64,000 bases of DNA from an uncultured Caldilineaceae bacterium (GCA_951812725.1 OX638330.1:1736001-1800000); one strand, 5' to 3'. Positions 29,137 to 38,709 are shown, counted from the stretch's first letter. Program-made: numbers and translations. The notes: generated by a model not told the origin, from the sequence alone.

Positions 29137-30033
29137 TCAGCCTTTGATGCCGGTCAATGCAATACCTTGCACGAAAGTCTTTTGCAAGAAGAAGAAGAGC
29201 AGAATGATCGGTAACGTGATCATCACCGAAGCGGCCATCAGCAAGCCCCACTCAGCGCCGTACTGGGTCTGATACTCGTAGATTCCTAGCGACAGTGTGT
29301 ACAGTTCCTGATCGCTCAGATAGATAAGAGGCCCGATATAGTCGCGCCAGCGGGCAATGAATTCAAAAATTGCAACCGTAGCTAGGGCTGGCTTGGAAAG
29401 AGGTAGGAGAATCGAATAGTAAATCTTCAACTCGCTTGCGCCGTCGATGCGGGCTGCTTCCGACAACTCCATCGGAATGGTCATGAAGAACTGCCGCAAA
29501 AGAAAGATATACAACGCACCGCCAAACCAGTGTGGCACGATAAGTGGCATCCAGGAGTTTACCCAGCCAAGTTTCGTGAATACAATAAATAGTGGAATCA
29601 GCGTGACTTGAAATGGTAGCATCAGTGTCGCTACCGTCAGAATAAACAAGAAGTTTCTGCCTGCCCAGGGAATGCGAGCGAGGCTATAGGCTACCAGGGA
29701 AGAAGAGAGCAATACGCCTACCGTGGACAGCACCGCTATAGTGAGCGTGTTGCGAAGATAGAGGAAAAAAGTAATGAATGTAACAGCGTCAGGGTAGTTG
29801 GACCACTGAAGCGGGGAGGGAAATATGACTGGTGGGTAGGCGTAAAACTGAACGTCAGGCTTCAGCGAGGTCGACAGCATCCACAGGAAGGGCAAAGTAA
29901 ATATGATGGCTGCTGGAATCAGACTTGCATGGATAAGAATGCTGCGGACAAACCCGCGCATGCGCTTTGCAAACATGCGTCTGGCGTGATCGTCGGCAAA
30001 CTGTGGTTGTACTTGCTGGCTGTCTGCGACCAT
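29137..30033 (-). CDS. Carbohydrate ABC transporter permease, MalG type
   Basis: Inner-membrane permease of a CUT1-type importer, 298 residues with about six membrane segments. The EAA loop reads MELSEAARIDGASELKIYY near residue 195, and the end (QKTFVQGIALTGIKG) is typical of MalG. I chose the ATG at 30033, which has a GGAGGCG site and starts one base after the MalF stop; an ATG at 30054 is also possible. The partners are the MalF-type permease and the binding protein upstream. No ATPase is encoded nearby, so a shared MsmX/UgpC-type ATPase encoded elsewhere is expected. Confidence 0.93.
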   Translation of the reverse strand: MVADSQQVQPQFADDHARRMFAKRMRGFVRSILIHASLIPAAIIFTLPFLWMLSTSLKPDVQFYAYPPVIFPSPLQWSNYPDAVTFITFFLYLRNTLTIAVLSTVGVLLSSSLVAYSLARIPWAGRNFLFILTVATLMLPFQVTLIPLFIVFTKLGWVNSWMPLIVPHWFGGALYIFLLRQFFMTIPMELSEAARIDGASELKIYYSILLPLSKPALATVAIFEFIARWRDYIGPLIYLSDQELYTLSLGIYEYQTQYGAEWGLLMAASVMITLPIILLFFFLQKTFVQGIALTGIKG

Positions 30034-30034
30034 G

Positions 30035-30970
30035 TCAGTCTTCGCCTCCTGCATAAAAGACCCACAGCCGCGCCGAACGGAAAATGATCAGGGTTACGAC
30101 AAGGGTAAACATGAAGAGAAGCCAAGCCATCGCCGAAGCATAGCCCATTTCCAAATATTGGAACCCAGTCTTGTAAAGATAGATCGAATAAAACAGAGTC
30201 GTGTTTGCAGGAAAACCAGTTCCCCCCGTCATAATGTAGGGGATGGCGAAAAAGTTCAGCGCCCCAATCACCGAGGTTATCAGATGGAAGAAGATTACTG
30301 GGGTAAGGATAGGTAAGGTCACGTTCCTGAACTTGGACAGGAAGTTGGCGCCATCAACGTCAGCGGCGTCGTACAGATCCTGGGGAACATCCTGCAGGCC
30401 AGCGAGATACAAGATGATCTGCTGACCGATGATCCATAGCGCGAGTAGTACAAGTGTCGGCTTTGCCCATGCAGCGCACGTGAGCCAACATGGCCCACGG
30501 GAACCGAAGGCTCTGAACGGGGCCGCTATTAGACCATTGTGCGGTGTAAAAATGAATATCCAAACCAACGCCAACGCCACTTCTGGAACAAGGGTGGGAA
30601 GAAAGTAGATAGTCCGATAAACAACCTGTCCCCGGATTTTGGCATTCAGCATCAGTGCCAATCCAAAAGCTAGGACAATGGCCAAGGGGATTGAAACTGC
30701 CGCGAAATATACTGTATTATTAACCGCCGCAACGAAGTCCCCGTCCTTCGTAAAAAGCTCAATGTAATTGGCGAACCCGACCCATATGGCATTTTTTACG
30801 CCATTATACTTGGTAAAACTATAGTACGCCGACGCCACGGTTGGATAGATCCAAAAAGCAAGGAGGCCGAAAATCCAGGGCGAGGCAAATAGCAGCCCGT
30901 TGATTGTATGGCGGGTTCCTTGGGAAAGACGGCGGCGGGGCAGGCTGGTTGAAGAAAGGGCAGTTGCCAT
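30035..30970 (-). CDS. Carbohydrate ABC transporter permease, MalF type
   Basis: Partner permease of the CUT1 importer, 311 residues. The N-terminal SPWIFGLLAFWIYPTVASAYYSF segment and the coupling loop (DLYDAADVDGANFLSKFR) near residue 215 identify it. I chose the ATG at 30970 (MATALSS). A TTG at 31036 would add 22 residues and would lie inside the stem-loop at 31024-31049, so it is unlikely. The ribosome-binding site is weak. The gene is separated from the binding-protein gene by 261 bp that include that stem-loop. Confidence 0.9.
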   Translation of the reverse strand: MATALSSTSLPRRRLSQGTRHTINGLLFASPWIFGLLAFWIYPTVASAYYSFTKYNGVKNAIWVGFANYIELFTKDGDFVAAVNNTVYFAAVSIPLAIVLAFGLALMLNAKIRGQVVYRTIYFLPTLVPEVALALVWIFIFTPHNGLIAAPFRAFGSRGPCWLTCAAWAKPTLVLLALWIIGQQIILYLAGLQDVPQDLYDAADVDGANFLSKFRNVTLPILTPVIFFHLITSVIGALNFFAIPYIMTGGTGFPANTTLFYSIYLYKTGFQYLEMGYASAMAWLLFMFTLVVTLIIFRSARLWVFYAGGED

Positions 30971-31023
30971 AATGGTATTGTAAGTGCCGCGCTGGGCTGT
31001 CGGCATTCTAATGGTAGAAGTCA

Positions 31024-31049
31024 GGTAGCGGCCCAATTGAGCCGCTACC
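31024..31049 (-). promoter_or_regulatory. Intercistronic stem-loop after the binding-protein gene
   Basis: Perfect 9-bp stem (GGTAGCGGC / GCCGCTACC) with an 8-nt loop, between the binding-protein stop (31232) and the MalF-type start (30970). No T-tract follows in the direction of transcription. Probably an mRNA 3'-protecting or partial-termination element; compare 10347-10370 and 37320-37359. Confidence 0.65.
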
Positions 31050-31231
31050 CTTCTCTACAGTTTCTTGTCGTTTTCCGTCAACGGATTCTGCCTTGCTGCA
31101 ATTGCCGCTCAAGTAGAAGTGTCAATTGCCCTCGGGCCAGAACCGCTCCAGATCAGTTGACGTCTACGAATATCGGTTGTGCCAAAGGTCGATCTTCATT
31201 CAGCCAGGGCGAACGATTCGATCCTGCCCGA

Positions 31232-32596
31232 CTAGCTGAAGAACCCGATTTCATCAAGACCGGCGTTGATCTCTTCGTCAATATCCACGAGTGCCTCTTC
31301 CGGCGTCTTGAGTCCGTGAGGGATCTCATCGCGGAAGGCCTTGACCTGCAGGTCCCACAACTTCGAGCCCAACGGAATCGGCGGGCGGGCATGGGATACC
31401 GGCAACAGGTCCATGAAGACCTCGTGCAGGGGATCTTCGCGGAAGAATGGATCTTCGGCAGCCGACTTGATCGTCGGAATGTGGAACGTGTCTTTGTTGT
31501 ACTTGAGCTGGCCTTCGGGGCCGCAGAGGTAGAAGCAGGCATCAAACGCCGACTCCACATCGTCATAGCCGAAGGGAACTGCCCAACTCCAGCCGCCGGC
31601 CCAGCTTGCTCCCGGGGCGGGGCCGTCCGGACCCGGCATCGGCACGACACCGTAGTTGGTGTCCGGCTTGTAGCGATGATGCTGTGCAACCTTCCAGTTG
31701 CCGCTGCAGGTCATCGCGCTCTGACCGGTCCAGAAGTAGTCGTTCTCGCCGCGGCAGTTGCCACCGGCGCAGGCCGCGAGCATGGCATCAACGTCCTCTA
31801 TGCCGATTTCGTCGACAAAGGACTTGACGAACTGCATTGACTCAATATTCTTGGGATCCGCAAAAGTGATGCGGCGATCATCGTCCTGGAACAAGCCGCC
31901 GAAGCCGAAGCCCCACGTGTAGAGCCACGCCTGGTCATAGATCGGATTGAAGCCGTAGCGAGTGACCGCGCCCGTGTTGTCGCGAACGGTCAGGGCTTCG
32001 GTGACTGCCATCAGCTCATCCAGGTTGGAAGGCGGCGAAGAGGAATCGACACCGGCCTCTTCCATGATATCCATGTTGTACCAAAGGGCGCGCGTGTCAG
32101 TGTCGAACGAGAGCGCGTAAATGCCGCCCTTGTAAACAGTCTCGTCCCACGCGAAGTCGAAGTAAAGCTCTTTAGTGACACCGGCGGCTTCGGCGAAGTC
32201 GGTGATGTCGGTAAAGAAGCCTTCGTGGGCGAACTGCGGCACCGTGAAGCGGTCAGCATAGTGGAGCGCCGGGGGCGTACCGCCTGCAACTGCCGTGAGC
32301 AGCTTCTCGTCTGCCTGGCTGCCGGCCGTACGGGCGATGTAGACAAACTCTAACTCAACATTCATCGTGTTCTGCTCGTTGTAGATGTCGATGATTTCCT
32401 TTATCGACTCCTGCGCCAAGTCGGTCATACGTGACCAGGCTTCGAGCTTCTTGGTTTCCATCATTGCATCGCCATCTCCGCCGGTGTCGGCCGGGGCAGC
32501 CGCGGGCGCAGGGCACGCAGCAAGCAGGGCCGCGCTTGTTGCCAAGCCCGAAACCTGCAGGAAGCGACGACGCGAAAGCATCTTCTGTGTGTCCAT
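31232..32596 (-). CDS. Sugar ABC transporter substrate-binding lipoprotein (family 1)
   Basis: Extracellular binding protein of the CUT1 importer, 454 residues. The N-terminus has the twin-arginine motif SRRRFLQVSG followed by a lipobox LAAC (Cys near residue 28), so export is probably by Tat with lipid anchoring. A Gly/Asp/Met-rich linker follows. The family-1 fold is recognisable from GGTPPALHYADRF near residue 107 and the FYLCGPEGQLKYNKDTFHIP segment near 365. The ATG has a GGAGG site. It is first in the operon MalF-MalG-oxidoreductase-PhyH-ALDH. The ligand is unknown; the oxidoreductase and dioxygenase downstream suggest a modified sugar or cyclitol. Confidence 0.92.
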   Translation of the reverse strand: MDTQKMLSRRRFLQVSGLATSAALLAACPAPAAAPADTGGDGDAMMETKKLEAWSRMTDLAQESIKEIIDIYNEQNTMNVELEFVYIARTAGSQADEKLLTAVAGGTPPALHYADRFTVPQFAHEGFFTDITDFAEAAGVTKELYFDFAWDETVYKGGIYALSFDTDTRALWYNMDIMEEAGVDSSSPPSNLDELMAVTEALTVRDNTGAVTRYGFNPIYDQAWLYTWGFGFGGLFQDDDRRITFADPKNIESMQFVKSFVDEIGIEDVDAMLAACAGGNCRGENDYFWTGQSAMTCSGNWKVAQHHRYKPDTNYGVVPMPGPDGPAPGASWAGGWSWAVPFGYDDVESAFDACFYLCGPEGQLKYNKDTFHIPTIKSAAEDPFFREDPLHEVFMDLLPVSHARPPIPLGSKLWDLQVKAFRDEIPHGLKTPEEALVDIDEEINAGLDEIGFFS

Positions 32597-32983
32597 TCAA
32601 TCCTCCATGTTAGAAATTGTGAAAATGGGTTGAAACGGATGGAGTGGCGTAGAGCGTTTAGCCCAACCTCTCCGAACTATATGACAGTTCAATTGACCCT
32701 TTCGACGGCTCTGAGGCCAGACCACTGGTCCTCTTCGCAAGAGCCAATCACGGCACGACAATAGATTAGGCCAAGAACCAATGGCCTTCCCAGTTTAGGT
32801 CCTTCCTTCGACGGTTCTTCAATACGGGCGCGCGTTTAGGGGGTTCCTGCGCTGACGCAAGGATAATAACCTTTATCTACTGTCATGTCCAAATTCTTAG
32901 GGCTGTGTATCGCGTTACCTACTTCGGAACCCGGTTGCAGACATACCGGAAATGATCATTGCGCACGAGCCGTCCCAACTCAC
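32597..32983. other. Intergenic region between sulfatase-like gene and binding-protein operon
   Basis: About 390 bp. On the minus strand a TATAGT occurs near 32680 with only a weak -35 upstream, a possible promoter for the binding-protein operon. Otherwise I see no gene, repeat or RNA here. Confidence 0.4.
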
Positions 32984-34375
32984 CTACCGTTGCCAGACCT
33001 CAATGGCTTCGTTGGGCGCGTCCAGGCTGCGAAGCTCTTGCATAAACGCCTCATGCAGGTCGTCCGCCATTTCCCCCTGATCTTCGGCCAGATTCGTCTC
33101 CGTCCGCGGGTCTGCGGCCAGATCATAGAGCTCCCGTTCGCCGGAAGAGCCAACCGGCGCGTAGGCCCAACGATCTGTGTACAACATCGGCGTAACCCGG
33201 TTTGGCGCAAGCTCGCCTTCTTCCAATCGCGTGAAAGTTGCCGACACGACACAGTCGTGAGGAGAAGCTCCACTATCCCCCCGCAGCAGCGGCGCAAAAG
33301 AACGTCCATGCATCGGCTCCGGCGTCTCCACCTGCACGCCTGCCAGATCCATAAGCGTCGGCGCTATGTCCGCTGGCCGTAGCAGGGCATCAACTGTGCG
33401 GCCTCCCTCGAGGCCCGGTGCCGCCACCAGGAATGGAATATGGACTATCTCCGGATACAGCGGCCAGAAGCGGTCATCGAACTTGCTGATGTTCGACTTC
33501 CCGGTGCGGTTGTGTTCGCCCAGACTAAATCCGTGATCGGACATAAACACTACGATCGAGTTGCGCCACAGATCCAGGTCGTCAATCTTGGTCAGTATGC
33601 GCCCGACCCACCTGTCCACCAGCTCCGCCTCCGCGCAATAGTGGGCTCGCAGATTGCGCAGCTCCGCTTCGGTGTAGTCGCTCGCTTTCCCATAATTGGG
33701 ATGCAGCATCGGCGGGCCGTCATAGTCGGGATCATAGCGGCGCACCATGTACTCAGGCGGGTCCCAGGGCTCGTGTGGATCGAAGAAGTCCACCCAGAGG
33801 AAAAAGGGACTGTGCTGGTCGTTCTCCTCCAGCCACTCCACCGCCAGCTCAGCCGTACGCGGCGCAAACCGGTCGATCTCCCGGTACCAGCGGCGGTTAA
33901 TCCATGCATGGAGGTCGATCAGATTGCGCCCTTGAAAGTGGTTCCCGATATTTCTTGTCTTTTCGTCGGCCATCGCTTCTTCGATCGGGTGATTCATCCC
34001 GATGAAATAGGTATTGCCCTCTTGGCCGGGCAGCGTATGTGCGCCATCGAACCCCTCGAAAAACGCTGCCCGCACGAGGTGTGGGCAGTCCCCCAACAGC
34101 TGGCTGACGTAGCCCGCCTCACCAAGGATCTGCGGCAAATGATTTGGGCTGCTCCGTCGCCGGTCCTGCCACGGGTACCATGGCCAGCCCACGCGCCCGG
34201 TCGTGAAGTCCGTTCGATGGGGAATCGTAGGGAAGCTGCCCGTGTACAACCTGGACAGGCTCACGCACCGCTCCGAAAAGCGGTCAAGATGCGGTGTACG
34301 CACCGGCATCGCCGCTGCACGGTCAAACAAATTGTCGTAGCGGAACGTATCGGAAATTATTACAATGATATTCAT
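32984..34375 (-). CDS. Sulfatase-family hydrolase with Thr at the catalytic position
   Basis: Alkaline-phosphatase-superfamily hydrolase of 463 residues, sulfatase fold. The N-terminal metal site reads ISDTFRYD (D9), and MSDHGFSLGEH near residue 285 supplies the second metal-ligand pair. The nucleophile motif of formylglycine sulfatases (C/S-x-P-x-R followed by TG) appears here as T50-I-P-H-R54 then TTG. Thr cannot be converted to formylglycine. The protein may therefore be a phosphodiesterase/phosphonate-type hydrolase, using Thr directly as in related superfamily members, or an inactive paralog. The ATG at 34375 was preferred over an upstream in-frame start. No signal peptide, so it is cytoplasmic. 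It lies 26 bp after the deacetylase-like gene. Confidence 0.85.
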   Translation of the reverse strand: MNIIVIISDTFRYDNLFDRAAAMPVRTPHLDRFSERCVSLSRLYTGSFPTIPHRTDFTTGRVGWPWYPWQDRRRSSPNHLPQILGEAGYVSQLLGDCPHLVRAAFFEGFDGAHTLPGQEGNTYFIGMNHPIEEAMADEKTRNIGNHFQGRNLIDLHAWINRRWYREIDRFAPRTAELAVEWLEENDQHSPFFLWVDFFDPHEPWDPPEYMVRRYDPDYDGPPMLHPNYGKASDYTEAELRNLRAHYCAEAELVDRWVGRILTKIDDLDLWRNSIVVFMSDHGFSLGEHNRTGKSNISKFDDRFWPLYPEIVHIPFLVAAPGLEGGRTVDALLRPADIAPTLMDLAGVQVETPEPMHGRSFAPLLRGDSGASPHDCVVSATFTRLEEGELAPNRVTPMLYTDRWAYAPVGSSGERELYDLAADPRTETNLAEDQGEMADDLHEAFMQELRSLDAPNEAIEVWQR

Positions 34376-34401
34376 CTGAACTGTCCCTCGATTCGCCAAC
34401 G

Positions 34402-35298
34402 TTATACTGCCAGAATGTCCGGTCCTTCAACCGTGGCCGCCTCCTCCAGTGCACCTGACGCGGCCATCTCGCCCATCGTCGCAAAGGACGCGCCCGGCTT
34501 GCGGCCCACATGCTCCGAAACTGCGTCGATCATGCGGAACGTGTGCTCGTAGTCGTCGGCGATACCGTGCGTATGCATCAGCATAATGACAATCGGGCTG
34601 TGCTCGCTGATCCGGTCCAGGTCCCGCCGCGCCAACTCGATGAACTCCTCGCTGCGCTCACCGGACCCTCGCCACGTATATTCGTTCAGGATGGGCACTT
34701 CAATGACATCGTCATACCATCGAAAAGGATGGTACGGAATGTTGTCGACCCAGTCCTGCAAAAGGTCCCCGCTGTTATGCGGAAGATGCGCGTAACCGCT
34801 GCCACTGATATACATGCAAGTGTGATACCCGATGCCGACCTCCCGCAGCGCGCTGAACATTGGCTTGGAGATGGCCCCGCACGGCGCGCGGAACACTGTC
34901 GGCTCAACCCCCAGGTCCATCGCAAAGACTTCCATCCCTTCTTCAATTCGTTCGCGCAGGTTATCCACCGTATAGCGGGGCATCAGCTCCTCGCTGCGCT
35001 CATCAAACTCCGACTGCAGAGTGGACAGGATTGAGGTCGCCGGCCACGCAGGAGGTCCGAACTCGTAACAGTCCGCATGGGTCAGACCATGTAGTTGAAT
35101 ATCATGTCCTGCGTCGCGTGCAGCAATCAACGCATCCTTCCATTCCGATGTCATCGGCTTGCCGCCGCCCTTGGGCACTGTGAACCAGGTTGATCCAAGA
35201 CCGCGAGAGCTGAAAAACTCCGTCGAGCGCCTCAGGGACTCAACCATCGCGCTACCGCCAGAACCTGCGTCGTCAATACTCCATGAATAAACGGTCAT
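34402..35298 (-). CDS. Polysaccharide deacetylase (NodB-like) family protein
   Basis: Carbohydrate-esterase-4 fold protein of 298 residues, cytoplasmic (no signal peptide). The metal site is visible as SIDDAG (motif 1, where the family has TFDDG) and HDIQLHGLTHAD (motif 2, H-x3-H). Motif 3 (FRAPCG) is near residue 145. Such cytoplasmic members include peptidoglycan-unrelated deacetylases and amidohydrolase-like enzymes that act on small molecules. The ATG at 35298 follows GAGAGGGAG. It is 64 bp downstream of the MalG-type permease gene and 26 bp upstream of the Thr-type sulfatase, so these two probably act on the same imported compound. Confidence 0.85.
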   Translation of the reverse strand: MTVYSWSIDDAGSGGSAMVESLRRSTEFFSSRGLGSTWFTVPKGGGKPMTSEWKDALIAARDAGHDIQLHGLTHADCYEFGPPAWPATSILSTLQSEFDERSEELMPRYTVDNLRERIEEGMEVFAMDLGVEPTVFRAPCGAISKPMFSALREVGIGYHTCMYISGSGYAHLPHNSGDLLQDWVDNIPYHPFRWYDDVIEVPILNEYTWRGSGERSEEFIELARRDLDRISEHSPIVIMLMHTHGIADDYEHTFRMIDAVSEHVGRKPGASFATMGEMAASGALEEAATVEGPDILAV

Positions 35299-35362
35299 TA
35301 GTCTCCCTCTCCGGTTGAAGTTGCCCGCCCATCTGGTCAAACACCAGGCTTTGCCGACTCGA

Positions 35363-36223
35363 TTACCCTTTTACTGCCCCAACTGTAAGCCCTTCCAGGA
35401 AATAACGTTGCAGAAAAATGAAGACGATGATCAACGGGACCACACTCAGAAACGCGGCCGCCGACGTAATACCGTAGTTTACCTGGAACTCGCTGCGGAG
35501 CAGAGCGAGCCCTAGTGGAAGCGTGTACAGGTCCTTATCGTTGAGCACGACCAGAGGCCAAACCAGGTTATTCCACTGAGACGTGAAAACGACTATGGAC
35601 AAAGTCGCGAGGGCAGGTGCCGACAGCGGCAAAATGATGCGCCAGAACACACCAAAATCGGAACAGCCGTCGATGCGTGCCGCGTGCTCAAGCTCCTCTG
35701 GAATGGTCTGCATGAACTGCCGCAGTAGAAAAACGCCAAGTACGTTCGCCAGTGCAGGTATGATCAGGCCGCCGTATGAATTCAGCAGACCCAGCTTATT
35801 GGTAATGAGGAAAGCCGGGATCAGGAGCAGCGCGCCTGGAATCATGATCGTTGCCAGCATCAGTCCGAAGAGAAAATCGCGAGCCCAGAACTGTTTCTTC
35901 GCGAAAGCGTACGCGGCGAGAGCGTCGATTAACACTGTTCCCACCGTGACGAGCACGGCGACAAGTATGGTGTTGAAAAACCAGAGGCTGAAAGGCAGTT
36001 CTCTCAGAATGTAGGTGTAGTTGTCCCAGACGAACTGTTCTGGAAACAACCGCGGGGGGATCGAAATGAGGGTATATGTCTCCTTAAAGGAAGACGAGAA
36101 AATGTAGAGATAGGGCCCCAGCATAGTTATGACCAACGCAGCCAAAAGTACGTAGACCACAACTGCCTGAGGCAAAATCCTGATGAGCTTTTGTGTTTTG
36201 CGATTGAGAATGGTCTGGGCCAC
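35363..36223 (-). CDS. Carbohydrate ABC transporter permease, MalG type
   Basis: CUT1-type inner-membrane permease, 286 residues, six predicted membrane segments. The coupling loop is EELEHAARIDGCSDFGVFWR near residue 180, and the C-terminus (QRYFLEGLTVGAVKG) is diagnostic of MalG. The start is GTG with a GGGGAAG site. It lies 53 bp after the MalF-type gene. It belongs to the second importer of the island; again no ATPase gene is linked. Confidence 0.93.
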   Translation of the reverse strand: MAQTILNRKTQKLIRILPQAVVVYVLLAALVITMLGPYLYIFSSSFKETYTLISIPPRLFPEQFVWDNYTYILRELPFSLWFFNTILVAVLVTVGTVLIDALAAYAFAKKQFWARDFLFGLMLATIMIPGALLLIPAFLITNKLGLLNSYGGLIIPALANVLGVFLLRQFMQTIPEELEHAARIDGCSDFGVFWRIILPLSAPALATLSIVVFTSQWNNLVWPLVVLNDKDLYTLPLGLALLRSEFQVNYGITSAAAFLSVVPLIIVFIFLQRYFLEGLTVGAVKG

Positions 36224-36276
36224 AGATTCTTCCCCTTAAACCGGCGTGGCGCAAGTTGCGATAGAGGCGGGGCAAG

Positions 36277-37203
36277 CTACCTTTCGCCCAGCACTCGCAT
36301 CTGCACAAAGGAAATCGGCATAATGATCAGCAAGAGCACAACGCCCATGGCCGCGGCCATTCCGACCTGGCCGTATCGGAAGGCATGGTTGTAGATGTAC
36401 CAGACGATCGTGGCAGTGGAGTGCACCGGTCCGCCATTCGTGAGCACAAAGACGGTATCGAAAAGCTGAAACGCCCAGATCGTCCCCATCACGACCGAGA
36501 AGAGGATCACGGGACGCATCAATGGAATCGTCACTCGAATGGCAACCTGCCAGGAATTGGCCCCGTCAATGCGGGCAGCCTCATGCAACTCTTCCGGTAC
36601 GCCTAACATGGCAGCCAGGAACAGAATTATGTGAAAGCCTATCCCTCGCCACCACTCAACCAGGAGGATCCCGTACAGTGCAAAGTTAGGGTCGGACAGC
36701 CAGTAAATCTCAGGAACGCCCACAAAACTCAGCAGATACGTCATCACACCATAACGGGGAGCCAGAATATAACTCCAGATCTGGGCCGTGGCTGCGGCTG
36801 AGGCAAGCAATGGAAAGAAAACAACCGACCGGTAAAAGTCTTTGAAGCGGACAAGCTTGTTGCCAATGAGGAATGCCAGGGCCAGCGCAGTAATGACCGC
36901 TATCGGCACTACCGACACTGTATACTGCAAGGAGTTTTTGAAAACGGTAAGGGTGATATTGTCAGTCGTTAAGCTGACGTAGTTTTGCAGTCCGACAAAA
37001 GGCTTGACGGGTTGGACCAGATCACCTCGAATTAGCGACAGCCAAAGCGCCCAGAAGAAGGGACCGACATTGAAGACAGCGAACAAAATCATAAACGGAA
37101 GGATGAAGAGATAGGCGCCTACATTGCGCCTGACAGCGGACCGTTTCCAGAACGATACAATGGCCGTGCGGCTCTGCACTGAAGATGATGTGGCTGAAGT
37201 CAT
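36277..37203 (-). CDS. Carbohydrate ABC transporter permease, MalF type
   Basis: CUT1-type permease, 308 residues. The N-terminal LFILPFMILFAVFNVGPFFWAL segment and the coupling loop ELHEAARIDGANSWQVAIR near residue 218 are characteristic. The ATG at 37203 has only a weak ribosome-binding site. It is separated from the binding-protein gene by 168 bp that include a 16-bp perfect stem-loop. Confidence 0.92.
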   Translation of the reverse strand: MTSATSSSVQSRTAIVSFWKRSAVRRNVGAYLFILPFMILFAVFNVGPFFWALWLSLIRGDLVQPVKPFVGLQNYVSLTTDNITLTVFKNSLQYTVSVVPIAVITALALAFLIGNKLVRFKDFYRSVVFFPLLASAAATAQIWSYILAPRYGVMTYLLSFVGVPEIYWLSDPNFALYGILLVEWWRGIGFHIILFLAAMLGVPEELHEAARIDGANSWQVAIRVTIPLMRPVILFSVVMGTIWAFQLFDTVFVLTNGGPVHSTATIVWYIYNHAFRYGQVGMAAAMGVVLLLIIMPISFVQMRVLGER

Positions 37204-37319
37204 AGGTTCTGCCCCATATTGGAATGATTCTCCAGTACGCGCCCTATTGTTAATCGAACTTCTGCTGTGGTATTCACCGCTCTTGGCCCTGGCGGCGAAG
37301 CATGCTCGTTGAAGGTCCG

Positions 37320-37359
37320 GTCAGGGCTGCAGTTGAACCAGTGCAACTGCAGCCCTGAC
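37320..37359 (-). promoter_or_regulatory. Intercistronic 16-bp stem-loop after the binding-protein gene
   Basis: Perfect 16-bp stem (GTCAGGGCTGCAGTTG / CAACTGCAGCCCTGAC) with an 8-nt loop, 12 nt after the stop of the binding-protein gene. No T-run follows on the transcribed strand. It is the strongest hairpin in the window outside the repeats and the third of its kind at a binding-protein/permease junction. Confidence 0.75.
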
Positions 37360-37371
37360 TCGAATCAAGCT

Positions 37372-38709
37372 TTAAGCTTCTTCTTCTCTCAGCATGTCGT
37401 TTACCTGAACGACCATGTCTTCCACTGCCTCTTCAACGGTGCGCTGGCCCAGAATGAAGGATTCGATCGACGTGCTCTCGATATCCCAGAACTTGAAGAT
37501 CCAGCCGCGGTACGGCCAGAAGAAGGTATATTCCAGGGTGGTCTGCGCCGTTGTCAACACCTCGTCATCAGGATAGAAGTTGACATGGGGTGACACGCTC
37601 ATGAACCCTAGACAGCCGATCCAGGAGGTGAGCAGATCAGGAGTGACCAGCGTCTCGATTACATCCCATGACTCCTGGGGATGCTCGGTCTTGGCGGCTA
37701 TCGCCAGCATGCCGACGCCGCCGTAGCAGGCCCGTCCACGCGGCCCTTCAGCCGGCCCTGTGGCCATGCGAGACGCCCCCAGTCTGAATTCCGGCTTCTC
37801 ACTGCGGACCGAGTTGGCAAAAACGTTTTGGGCCGTGATCATGGCAATCTTGCCGTCGCGGAAATAGCCTCCCGCGCCCGGTTCCTGGCCGGAGATGGCG
37901 CCGGGCATCGCAATTTCGTATTCGTGATAGATAGCGTTGAGGAAATTCCAGCCATCGTACGCTTCTTCCGAGTTGACGATACATTCGGTCAAGTCATCGT
38001 TAAACCAGTGCCCGCCAAAGCGGCGCGGCCACTGCCCATTCTCATGCCAGCTCGCGGGATGGCCGCCAAACCCGTAGATGTCTTCCCCCAGTGCTGTGAT
38101 GTCCTGGGAGATGCTTAGGAAATCCTCAACCGTATCGGGCGGCGTATCCGGATCGTGTCCGGCCTGTTCAAAGAGGTCCTTGTTCCAGAACAAATTGGAC
38201 CCGCCAATGATCCAGGGGAATGAGTAGGTTGTGCCGTCGTATGTTCCCGGCCCCCAAGCGCGCTCGTAGAAATACGAACGGTCGAAATTGGTCGCCTCAA
38301 TCATGTCGTCCAACGGCATGATATGGCCGGTGTTTACAAAGCGGGGGAAAGACTCCGTCTGATAACTCACGTCCGGGCCTTGGTCGGCGGCAAACGCGGC
38401 GACGAACTTCTCGTTGTACTGCCCCCAGGGAACCTCGCTGAAGTCGACGCTGATCCCAGGAAGCATTTCTTCGAGCACATCCAGCGTAGGTTGGGCGCAG
38501 AGCTTTGTCTCGTCGCCAGCAGCCTTATGCGGGCCCTTCCACATCGTCAGCGTGACCACTTCCATCGCTGGCGCGGCCCCGCCTTCGTCGCCGGCGGCAG
38601 GCACGGCCGGTGCACAGGCGGACAGGCCTGCGCCCAATGTGGCAACACCTGCCACTGTGGCGGAACGAGCCAGAAAACTACGTCTGGACAACTTTGTACC
38701 GGTAGCCAT
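37372..38709 (-). CDS. Sugar ABC transporter substrate-binding lipoprotein (family 1)
   Basis: Binding protein of the second CUT1 importer, 445 residues. A twin-arginine motif (SRRSFLARSA) precedes a lipobox LSAC (Cys near residue 32), then an Ala/Gly-rich linker. The fold is supported by FSEVPWGQYNEKFVAAFAAD and PRFVNTGHIMPLDDM. The ATG at 38709 follows a strong GGAGGAA; the longer reading frame would add 20 unlikely residues. Likely exported by Tat and anchored by lipid. It is the first gene after the aminotransferase (100 bp). The ligand is unknown. Confidence 0.92.
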   Translation of the reverse strand: MATGTKLSRRSFLARSATVAGVATLGAGLSACAPAVPAAGDEGGAAPAMEVVTLTMWKGPHKAAGDETKLCAQPTLDVLEEMLPGISVDFSEVPWGQYNEKFVAAFAADQGPDVSYQTESFPRFVNTGHIMPLDDMIEATNFDRSYFYERAWGPGTYDGTTYSFPWIIGGSNLFWNKDLFEQAGHDPDTPPDTVEDFLSISQDITALGEDIYGFGGHPASWHENGQWPRRFGGHWFNDDLTECIVNSEEAYDGWNFLNAIYHEYEIAMPGAISGQEPGAGGYFRDGKIAMITAQNVFANSVRSEKPEFRLGASRMATGPAEGPRGRACYGGVGMLAIAAKTEHPQESWDVIETLVTPDLLTSWIGCLGFMSVSPHVNFYPDDEVLTTAQTTLEYTFFWPYRGWIFKFWDIESTSIESFILGQRTVEEAVEDMVVQVNDMLREEEA

